From positions 1-58,978 of the forward strand of contig CAMVFZ010000011.1 of NCBI GenBank assembly GCA_947166905.1: a stretch of 58,978 nucleotides of DNA, read 5' to 3'. Positions 30,026 through 35,852 of the stretch are shown here, in pieces. This DNA is from an uncultured Prevotellaceae bacterium. GTDB taxonomy: Bacteria > Bacteroidota > Bacteroidia > Bacteroidales > UBA932. The notes beneath the pieces are model-generated. The model searched no databases, had not been told where the DNA came from, and saw nothing but the letters and a program-made list of their open reading frames with translations. The stretch's first letter is position 1. The number at the start of each line of letters is the position of its first letter. The position numbers and the translations under genes were made by a program.

Positions 30026-30404
30026 CATCCGATTTATTTGGAGAATTTAGATAATATCGAACCGGACGTTCGGGCTCAGAATGATAACCATCCACCATGT
30101 TGACAAGAGATCTAATCAAATCCAAACGCAAGGCCTTTTCCAATTTGGCAATGGTCTCAAGAGTCAGATTCTCCCGACCTTTAAGAAGCACAGAGATATA
30201 CTGTTGAGTGCATCCCAAGGATTCAGCAAGCTGCTTCTGAGTTACTCCTAGCGCCTTCATACGGTGAAGCACACGTATAGCGATTGCCGTAGAATAGGGG
30301 AGCCAGTCCTGATTCTTTCTCAAGAATTCCACATCCTTAAGCATCTGCTTATTCCCGGGCGTCTTCACCTGGTTGTTCTTCAGTATGTCTATTGCCTTTA
30401 CCAT
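30021..30404 (-). CDS. XRE-family helix-turn-helix protein, putative antitoxin
   Basis: The 127-residue protein carries one HTH_3 domain at about residues 50-105 (LGVTQKQLAESLGCTQQYISVLLKGRENLTLETIAKLEKAL), followed by a short tail. Its start overlaps the stop of the upstream gene by one base, in the toxin-first order of HigBA-like modules. Such proteins usually neutralise the partner and repress their own promoter. A palindrome in the promoter of the pair fits that. The antitoxin role is inferred from the arrangement, not demonstrated by the sequence. Confidence 0.7.
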   Translation of the reverse strand: MVKAIDILKNNQVKTPGNKQMLKDVEFLRKNQDWLPYSTAIAIRVLHRMKALGVTQKQLAESLGCTQQYISVLLKGRENLTLETIAKLEKALRLDLIRSLVNMVDGYHSEPERPVRYYLNSPNKSDD

Positions 30405-30943
30405 TATGATAGTGTTTTGATTCCGTCTACATCTACTGCGCCTTCCTCCAACAGGAAATTACGCACACGTTCCAGCCGCTCCAATTCCCTTTGAGTTTGA
30501 GCTCTTTCCTGCATTGTACGGGTTAGTTTGATAGCCCCACCGGTTATGACAAACACGTCTTTATCTAGCTTGATAGCGTATATGCGCAACCAGGACGCAT
30601 GCCCGGATACTTCTTTCCCTTTTGCCTTTTCTTTTGAGAGTATCATCTCACCTAACCTGGAGTTCTCCAAAGGCCTGAACAAGCTCTCCAGCGGAATCTC
30701 CGGCTTCAAATCCAGAATAAGGCACGCAAGAGTTGTTGCATCCTTAACCGTATCAAATATCGCCAAGTCTACATTTGATATATGAAAATAGCTTTCCAAA
30801 TCTGCAATATTCGCCTCGAAGAACTCCCGCAGATATACCGGATCCAGCCAATTTCCAAGCAGTTGACTCAGCACATTCTCTTCTTCTCCATCGTACACTG
30901 TGGACCAAAGCTTTCCGTTCGATAATACATCCTCAAATCTCAT
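30404..30943 (-). CDS. putative toxin partner of the XRE protein
   Basis: The start is the ATG at 30943 giving MRFEDVLSNGKLW; the upstream extension of the frame contains the promoter and is discarded. The product has 179 residues. The conserved-looking block HASWLRIYAIKLDKDVFVITGGAIKLTRTMQER near the C-terminus resembles RelE/HigB-like toxins that Bacteroidota pair with an XRE protein, in which an ITGGAIKLT segment is common. I recognise the pattern from memory and cannot verify catalytic residues. The one-base overlap with the HTH gene and the shared promoter support a two-gene module. Confidence 0.6.
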   Translation of the reverse strand: MRFEDVLSNGKLWSTVYDGEEENVLSQLLGNWLDPVYLREFFEANIADLESYFHISNVDLAIFDTVKDATTLACLILDLKPEIPLESLFRPLENSRLGEMILSKEKAKGKEVSGHASWLRIYAIKLDKDVFVITGGAIKLTRTMQERAQTQRELERLERVRNFLLEEGAVDVDGIKTLS

Positions 30944-30958
30944 ACTCTTTCTTTTTTG

Positions 30959-30990
30959 CAAAGATAAACACAATCTATAAATTGTACAAG
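30959..30990 (-). promoter_or_regulatory. promoter and palindromic operator of the toxin-antitoxin-like pair
   Basis: On the minus strand CTTG (30987-30990) is followed by 20 bases and TATCTTTG (30959-30966). Inside the spacer lies ACAAT-N6-ATTGT (30970-30985), a dyad placed where a bound repressor would block RNA polymerase. This suits autoregulation by the XRE protein. Confidence 0.65.
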
Positions 30991-31071
30991 CTTTGGATTG
31001 TTTATTTTGCAAAAAACAACATAAACATAACCTCATAATATCCTGTAAACCAACTAAACTCTCAGTAAGAC

Positions 31072-31102
31072 TTTGGAATCGGCATATTTTTTCTTATATT
31101 TG
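31072..31102 (+). promoter_or_regulatory. promoter of a structured RNA (TTTG-N19-TATATTTG)
   Basis: TTTG (31072-31075) and TATATTTG (31095-31102), exactly 19 bases apart. The predicted start is near 31109, about 258 bases before the next coding start, far longer than the short leaders typical of this window. Confidence 0.8.
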
Positions 31103-31108
31103 TGTGTC

Positions 31109-31313
31109 GGGGTTTTAATCCCGCATAAAAGACATATTTATAAGCGTTTGCTTGGCATCGGTTGATCCTTAAAATCGCCAATTTTATTTTAACCTTCCGT
31201 GCTCTGAGCGAATGCTCATACTATAGGTGTGAGCAGAGTCTTGAGCGTAGGTTAAGGGTATTTGGCGATACCTAAGGATCGGGTTCAAAGAAGAAGCTCA
31301 CACCTTCTTTCAT
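31109..31313 (+). ncRNA. candidate structured RNA, rod-shaped hairpin (6S-like or long leader)
   Basis: Five stem segments stack into one rod: GATCCTTA 31164-31171/TAAGGATC 31273-31280; ATCGCCAA 31174-31181/TTGGCGAT 31262-31269; TTAACCT 31189-31195/AGGTTAA 31249-31255; GTGCTC 31199-31204/GAGCGT 31243-31248; TGCTCATAC 31213-31221/GTGTGAGCA 31227-31235. Together they give about 38 base pairs with internal loops. A second hairpin, AAAGAAG (31287-31293)/CTTCTTT (31304-31310), follows. Promoter to last hairpin is about 205 nt. A single interrupted rod of that size recalls 6S RNA, but I see no diagnostic sequence. It may instead be a regulatory leader of the lipoprotein gene. Confidence 0.6.
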
Positions 31314-31366
31314 ATAGTATAGTAAGGACATTAAATATTGATTATTAATACTTAAACGCTAGCATC

Positions 31367-32080
31367 ATGAAAAAGATCTCAGTTATTTCGGTACTATGTA
31401 TCATCGTTCTGTTTTTGGGATGTTCAAAAGAAAGTAAAAAGCTTGAAGTAACCCCACAAAGTATCTCAGTTTATTCAGAAGGAACAGTACAACTAAAAAC
31501 TAATGTTAATGATGCAAAGTATTCTTCAAATGATACTTACTATGCATCTGTTAGTCAAACTGGACTTGTAAAAGGAGAAAAAGTAGGTAAGACGAACATC
31601 GTCGTTTCCTCGTCTTCTGGCTCCGTCACAGTCCCCATTACAATAATGAACAAGTATTCCCTTTATCCTGATTTAGATGGTTTAATCGGAAAAGGGATGT
31701 CAGATGTAACAAAAATTTTGGGATCAAATTATAATACATCTACATCATCTTCCGGATCTGTCACAAACACTTATATAACTCCAACTAATTATGCAGATGC
31801 AATTATATGTTTAATGAGCGGATCAACAGTAAGCAGTATTGGCGTTTTAGTCCCAACAACTAATACAACAATGTTAACTAACCACCTTCTCGAACGCTAT
31901 TCTATTGCCGGAATGCAAAATGAATTCTACTTTTTTGTAAATCATGGGAAAAAAGTAGTTATAGCATTGGAGGTGTATTCTGCTAAATATTTGCTTGTTT
32001 TGTATTATGAATACACATCGACAAAAGCAAGTAACCAAATAGATTTTTCAAGTATTTCAGAATTGAACAGCATATTGTAG
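31367..32080 (+). CDS. Big2-like domain lipoprotein, AT-rich
   Basis: The 237-residue protein has an SPII signal (LCIIVLFLGCSKES, lipobox cysteine 19). A bacterial Ig-like domain follows at about 27-90 (LEVTPQSISVYSEGTVQLKT, SVSQTGLVKGEKVGKTNIVV). The C-terminal 140 residues I do not recognise. It is probably exported and membrane-anchored. Its DNA is visibly AT-richer than the neighbouring housekeeping genes and its codon use is different, which suggests acquisition. The long structured leader upstream and a good terminator downstream make it a self-contained unit. Confidence 0.75.
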   Translation: MKKISVISVLCIIVLFLGCSKESKKLEVTPQSISVYSEGTVQLKTNVNDAKYSSNDTYYASVSQTGLVKGEKVGKTNIVVSSSSGSVTVPITIMNKYSLYPDLDGLIGKGMSDVTKILGSNYNTSTSSSGSVTNTYITPTNYADAIICLMSGSTVSSIGVLVPTTNTTMLTNHLLERYSIAGMQNEFYFFVNHGKKVVIALEVYSAKYLLVLYYEYTSTKASNQIDFSSISELNSIL

Positions 32081-32209
32081 TCCATTGATACTTTTATCAA
32101 TAGCGACTTCTGGCGACCAGAAAGAATAATATACTGCATTTGTTTCTATCTGATACCAACAGGTAGTTTTATAAATCCAATGATTAATAGCACGCTATAG
32201 GTCAGATTA

Positions 32210-32242
32210 AAGAAAAGGGCTGGTTTTTCTGGCCCTTTTCTT
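32210..32242 (+). terminator. intrinsic terminator after the Big2-like lipoprotein
   Basis: AAGAAAAGGGC (32210-32220) pairs with GCCCTTTTCTT (32232-32242), an 11-bp perfect stem whose distal arm ends in T-rich sequence. It can work on either strand. Confidence 0.8.
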
Positions 32243-32333
32243 ATATGATTTTATAACTATTTGAATTATAGGTATTTGTAAAATACATTAAGATAATAGC
32301 ATATTCTGAATGTACATAAATAAGTAAGGCACC

Positions 32334-32362
32334 GCCGCCGCTCAACCACAAAGAGCGGCGGC
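32334..32362. repeat. perfect 10-bp GC-rich hairpin
   Basis: GCCGCCGCTC (32334-32343) and GAGCGGCGGC (32353-32362) with a 9-base loop. It marks an abrupt change from AT-rich to GC-rich DNA at about 32330. Confidence 0.75.
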
Positions 32363-32494
32363 TACGGGCTCGCTCAGTCCCGGGCACCGAACAAGGGCCC
32401 AGTCCTGGCGGCCGTTACCAGCAATACTTTTACGCTGTGATGGGAAGTGCTTCTGGTCTGCTGAAGAAGCGTGCGGTCTAAATGACAGGCTGTA

Positions 32495-32672
32495 GCAGGT
32501 GTAAGCAACAAAATGTCGCAGGTGTGCGGGCAAAACGTCGCGGGTGTAAAAAAATGGGCTGACCTGCAACGCTGGAAGCGCTGAGTAGTCGAAAACCGTC
32601 GCAGGTCGGGCAAAAATATCACACCTGCGACACAGCAGACATTGGGATGCCCGATTAGGTCGGGCATGACAG
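32495..32672. repeat. cluster of GTCGCAGGTGT-type repeats and a dispersed repeat, copy 2
   Basis: GTCGCAGGTGT or a one- or two-base variant occurs at 32515-32525, 32537-32547 and 32598-32608, with a related GCAGGTGT at 32495-32502. An exact inverted copy, ACACCTGCGAC, lies at 32621-32631. GGGCAAAA accompanies two of them. The end of the cluster holds ATGCCCGA/TCGGGCAT, an 8-bp perfect stem (32647-32667) shared in reverse orientation with 29883-29912. No coding frame in 32081-32684 looks real. Confidence 0.65.
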
Positions 32673-32684
32673 AAAAGATCGATA

Positions 32685-32762
32685 TTTGAGTATCAATGAG
32701 TTAGCCACTTTGCTTGTCGCACATTTGCTACAAGCAAATCACATAAGTAGTTGATAATCAAT
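32685..32762. repeat. ~77-nt imperfect palindromic repeat, copy B (divergent inner arm)
   Basis: Outer arms match copies A and C (TTGAGTATCAATGAGTTA at the left, TGATAATCAAT at the right). The inner stem is a different sequence, TTTGCTTGT/ACAAGCAAA, still perfectly complementary over 9 bp. It ends 6 bases before the 263-nt closed element. Confidence 0.8.
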
Positions 32763-32768
32763 CTAAGA

Positions 32769-33031
32769 GTGGCAGAGGAGAGGGGGGCTATGGCCTTAGA
32801 AAAAGAATCGGGAAGCGCGGAAGCCATGCGCAGGGAGCGGTGCACGGACACAGGGGCTGGCGGGATAATGCTTGCATTAGACTGACAGCCAATGTGGCTG
32901 GGCGGGACGGCGTGTGTTTGACAACCGTTACGGGTGGCCGAAGGACGCCCGTAAAAGGGCGGAGTCAGCCGTCAAGCGACCGGGTTGGGCCCGTTCTTTT
33001 TCGCAGGTCTAGGCCCCCTCTCCTCTGCCGC
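32769..33031. repeat. 263-nt structured element closed by a 22-bp inverted repeat
   Basis: The ends 32769-32790 and 33010-33031 are complementary at 20 of 22 positions plus one G-U, with a 16-base uninterrupted core beginning GGCAGAGGAGAG. Inside on the plus strand are TAATGC/GCATTA (32866-32879), CAGCCA/TGGCTG (32886-32900), GACGGC/GCCGTC (32906-32911, 32968-32973) and, nested within it, TTACGGGTG/CGCCCGTAA (32928-32936, 32946-32954). No credible ORF exists. It does not match the hallmarks I know for RNase P, tmRNA or SRP RNA. The right end directly abuts the stop codon of a rarA-like fragment. It may be a structured RNA or a small mobile element. Confidence 0.65.
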
Positions 33032-33088
33032 CTATTTCTTTGAGCCGTAGTACTTGGGCCAACAAGTTTTAAGGTATTCTTTGCAAGT
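33032..33088 (-). pseudogene. orphan rarA C-terminal fragment
   Basis: In frame up to a TAG at 33034-33032 the minus strand encodes KTCKEYLKTCWPKYYGSKK, homologous to the real RarA tail TLKSYLQACWPKYYGSKKF about 100 bases away. Most nucleotide differences within the shared CWPKYYGSKK are silent (for example AAG TAC TAC against AAA TAT TAT). It is therefore the tail of a diverged rarA allele, not a fresh local copy. Upstream of about 18 codons the similarity ends. Confidence 0.75.
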
Positions 33089-33094
33089 TTTGGA

Positions 33095-33155
33095 AGCCCG
33101 AAGGGCTGACACAGGGGGAAGTCTGTAAAGACTGGCCGGGGGGTACGCCCCCCGG
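33095..33155. repeat. run of three perfect hairpins
   Basis: AGCCC/GGGCT (33095-33107, loop GAA), AGTCT/AGACT (33120-33133, loop GTAA) and CCGGGGGG/CCCCCCGG (33136-33155, loop TACG) follow one another with only short spacers. A fourth, larger hairpin at the rarA end comes next. Confidence 0.75.
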
Positions 33156-33167
33156 TAAATGAACATA

Positions 33168-33218
33168 TGGCCAAAATATTATGGTTCAAAACTTTTTGGA
33201 GCCATAATATTTGGGCCA
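33168..33218. repeat. inverted repeat across the 3' end of rarA
   Basis: Arms 33168-33187 and 33199-33218 match at 18 of 20 positions. The right arm is the last codons of rarA (WPKYYGS). The left arm, read on the plus strand, encodes WPKYYGSK as well. The three differences over the 24-base peptide-coding stretch are all third-codon positions. No T-tract follows on either side. Confidence 0.8.
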
Positions 33219-34514
33219 GCAGGCCTGGAGGTAAGATTTGAGGGTAGATTCATGCTTATTATCGGCAGGGGAGTAGAAGACGGTGCCGCGAAGCTGGTCA
33301 GGCATGAATTCAAGGTCTGTGAAATGCCCCGGATAATCATGAGCATACTTGTAACCATCCGCATACCCAATCTTAGCCATAAGCTCCGTAGGAGCATTCC
33401 TAAGATAAAGCGGAACACTGGCCGTAGGATTCTCCTTAACAGCCGCCAAAGCAGTATCAATAGCCATATAGGCCGAGTTGCTCTTGGGCGAAGACGCCAA
33501 GTAAATAGCTGTCTCTGAAAGAGGTATGCGGGCCTCCGGCATGCCGATGGAGTTGACGATACGGAAGCAGGAATCCGCCAGCAGCAAAGCATTCGGATTG
33601 GCCAAGCCGATGTCCTCCGCCGCCAGAATGCAAAGCCTCCTGGCGATAAAAAGCGGATCCTCTCCGCCATCAATCATCCTGGCAAGATAATACACCGCAG
33701 CATTAGGGTCTGAACCGCGGACGCTCTTGATAAAAGCAGAAATTACATCGTAATGCATCTCACCGCCCTTATCATAGCGCATAACATTCTCCTGAAGATA
33801 CTGCCCAACAGCCTGATTATCAATAACTATCGGCTTACCGGAAGGACTGGCATCAACAACAATCTCAAGGGCATTCAGAAGCTTGCGGGCATCGCCGCCG
33901 CTAAAGCGCAGCAAAGCCTCGGACTCCTTAATAGTAATATCCTTGGTAGACAGCACCGGATCCGTCTTTAGAGCACGGTCCAAAAGCCACAGAAGATCCT
34001 CTGTATCAAGAGATTGCAAAATAAAGACCTGACAGCGGGAGAGTAGGGGATTGATAACCTCAAACGAAGGATTCTCCGTAGTAGCGCCAATCAGCACCAC
34101 CGTACCGTCCTCTACAGCCCCCAGAAGCGCATCCTGCTGAGCCTTGCTAAAGCGGTGAATCTCGTCGATAAAAAGTATCGGAGCACCTCCCTTGTTACTG
34201 GCAAATACAGAGTTCCTGTCGGCCTTAGCCTTGTCAATTACGTCACGGACATCCTTAACGCCAGCGGAAACAGCAGAAAGCGTGTAGAAATCACGCCCCG
34301 CAGAACTGGCCACAATGCGCGCCAAAGTGGTCTTACCGGTACCGGGAGGGCCCCAAAGAATAAAGGATGAGATATTGCCGGACTCCAGCATGTTGCGAAG
34401 CACGCAACCAGGCCCCACAAGGTGCTTCTGGCCGACATAGCCGTCCAGTGAAAGCGGACGCATCCTCTCCGGCAGGGGAGGGAGCAGGGAAGTGAGGTGC
34501 CCGGGATCTGACAT
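33186..34514 (-). CDS. rarA: replication-associated recombination protein A (RarA/MgsA), AAA+ ATPase
   Basis: RarA acts at stalled replication forks. The 442 residues show [16 protein letters not shown] (Walker A), LFIDEIHRFSKAQQDALLGAVEDG (Walker B), GATTENPSFEVINPLLSRC (sensor I and arginine finger) and the C-terminal tetramerisation region (RGSDPNAAVYYLARMIDGGEDPLFIARRL). Length is normal. The 3' end lies in a 20-bp inverted repeat, and two further versions of its terminal WPKYYGSK codons lie just downstream. It starts 6 bases after the GNAT-like gene and is probably co-transcribed with it. Confidence 0.95.
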   Translation of the reverse strand: MSDPGHLTSLLPPLPERMRPLSLDGYVGQKHLVGPGCVLRNMLESGNISSFILWGPPGTGKTTLARIVASSAGRDFYTLSAVSAGVKDVRDVIDKAKADRNSVFASNKGGAPILFIDEIHRFSKAQQDALLGAVEDGTVVLIGATTENPSFEVINPLLSRCQVFILQSLDTEDLLWLLDRALKTDPVLSTKDITIKESEALLRFSGGDARKLLNALEIVVDASPSGKPIVIDNQAVGQYLQENVMRYDKGGEMHYDVISAFIKSVRGSDPNAAVYYLARMIDGGEDPLFIARRLCILAAEDIGLANPNALLLADSCFRIVNSIGMPEARIPLSETAIYLASSPKSNSAYMAIDTALAAVKENPTASVPLYLRNAPTELMAKIGYADGYKYAHDYPGHFTDLEFMPDQLRGTVFYSPADNKHESTLKSYLQACWPKYYGSKKF

Positions 34515-34520
34515 ACCGGA

Positions 34521-35651
34521 TTAGAGTTTCTTTGTATAGATTCTGCGACGTTTCTTTTGCTCGGTCTCGAACATACCCCACTGCTGCTGCACGGTGGTAT
34601 TGGTCTCAAGCTCTGCATTAGTCTCTCCGTAAACAAACTTTCCGCGCTTCATACGAGGGATTAAGTCGCTGAAAATCAACGCCATAAGACCCTTGTTACG
34701 ATACTCCGGCTTAACTCCTACAAGCAGAAGCTCTATGCATTCCTCGTGCTTGAAGAAGAGGGAACGCATAATGTAGTACCAGCCAAGAGGGAAGAGCTTG
34801 CCACGGCATTTCTGGAGGGCAACCCTAATAGAAGGAACGGCGATGCCATAGGCAGCCATCTCTCCGTTGGGATCCTCGATAACGGTAACGTATTCAAAAT
34901 CAAGTATTCCAAGGTAATCCTTGATATACTTGTCAACCATTTCGTCCGTCATCGGGGTAAAGTTGTACAGGTCTTTATAGGTCTCGTTAATAACCTTGAA
35001 AAGCTTGTAGCCGAGGCCTTCGCGAAGTACCTCCTTGCGAGTTAACTTCCTGACTCTGAAGCCATAACGCTCAGTAACGATTTCTCCAACCTTGACAATC
35101 TTCTCCGGCAAGACATCAGGGATGTATACCTTGTATTCCACCCAGTCGATCTCCTTGGCATAGCCAAGTTTTTCCATGTGCTCCGGATAGTAAGGATAGT
35201 TATAAATGAGGGCCATGGTACAGAGCTGGTCATAGCCGTCTATAAGCATGCCTTCAGGGTCAAAATCAGTGAATCCAAGAGGGCCGGAAATGGTATCCAT
35301 GCCTTTCTGGCGGCCATATTCCTCTACGGAATCCAACAGGGCTTTGGTAACCTCGATATCGTCGATAAAGTCTATCCAGCCGTAGCGGACCTCGTTATGT
35401 TTCCAGATTTCATTGGCCCGATGGTTAATAATAGCAGCCACACGACCGGCCAGACAACCGTCTTTGTAAGCCAGGTAAAGCGCGGCTTCACTGAATTTAT
35501 AGCAAGGATTCTTTTTCTCGTTGAATGTATTGAATTCGTCCAGAAAGAGCTTCGGAACGAAATACTTGTTTCCCTTGTACAGCTTGTTAGGAAAATCCAC
35601 AAAGGCCTTCAAATCCTTTTTGGAGGTAACCTGTTTAATTGTAACAGCCAT
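34521..35651 (-). CDS. GNAT-like N-acetyltransferase, conserved hypothetical
   Basis: The 376-residue protein belongs to a Bacteroidota-type family usually annotated as N-acetyltransferase. The N-terminal half contains ISGPLGFTDFDPEGMLIDGYD. The C-terminal half has a GNAT-like acetyl-CoA segment, ELLLVGVKPEYRNKGLMALIF, followed by a conserved NAELETNTTVQQQWGMFE. No signal peptide or membrane helix is visible. The substrate is unknown. A -7 box TATATTFG-like element is at 35705-35712 on the minus strand (read TATATTTG), with TTTC 21 bases upstream. Confidence 0.75.
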   Translation of the reverse strand: MAVTIKQVTSKKDLKAFVDFPNKLYKGNKYFVPKLFLDEFNTFNEKKNPCYKFSEAALYLAYKDGCLAGRVAAIINHRANEIWKHNEVRYGWIDFIDDIEVTKALLDSVEEYGRQKGMDTISGPLGFTDFDPEGMLIDGYDQLCTMALIYNYPYYPEHMEKLGYAKEIDWVEYKVYIPDVLPEKIVKVGEIVTERYGFRVRKLTRKEVLREGLGYKLFKVINETYKDLYNFTPMTDEMVDKYIKDYLGILDFEYVTVIEDPNGEMAAYGIAVPSIRVALQKCRGKLFPLGWYYIMRSLFFKHEECIELLLVGVKPEYRNKGLMALIFSDLIPRMKRGKFVYGETNAELETNTTVQQQWGMFETEQKKRRRIYTKKL

Positions 35652-35704
35652 ATTTGGTAATATCTAGTTTAGAGTTTAGTCTTTTATTGTAAGTATATCA
35701 GGTG

Positions 35705-35753
35705 CAAATATAGAAAAAAACCTTCAAAAGAGGGAAATAATATCGTATCTTTG
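35705..35753. promoter_or_regulatory. divergent promoter region between the GNAT-like gene and rlmD
   Basis: Minus strand: TTTC (35734-35737)-N21-TATATTTG (35705-35712) for the GNAT-like gene. Plus strand: TATCTTTG (35746-35753) for rlmD, with only a weak TTCA at the -33 position (35723-35726). The two overlap. Confidence 0.6.
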
Positions 35754-35852
35754 TACGACAATTCAAGGGTAAACGGCTACTGGCACTACCCTGTCGCATT
35801 TGTTACACAATTTATATTATGTTAAGTAAAGTATTAAGAAATACTTCCCTAT

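Noticed and set aside
32515..32547. CRISPR-like array
   Set aside because: The repeated word is 11 bases at 22-base spacing with variants and an inverted copy, and no cas gene is present; repeats and spacers are far too short.
32769..33031. RNase P, tmRNA or retron RNA
   Set aside because: The conserved core sequences of RNase P and tmRNA are missing, and no reverse transcriptase gene is nearby for a retron.
32840..33043. 67-codon plus-strand frame (Arg-rich)
   Set aside because: It runs through the 263-nt structured element and its composition is that of random GC-rich DNA, so it is unlikely to be a gene.
33159..33518. 119-codon plus-strand frame starting MNIWPKYYGSK
   Set aside because: Only the first codons resemble anything (the inverted rarA tail); the rest is antisense to intact rarA.
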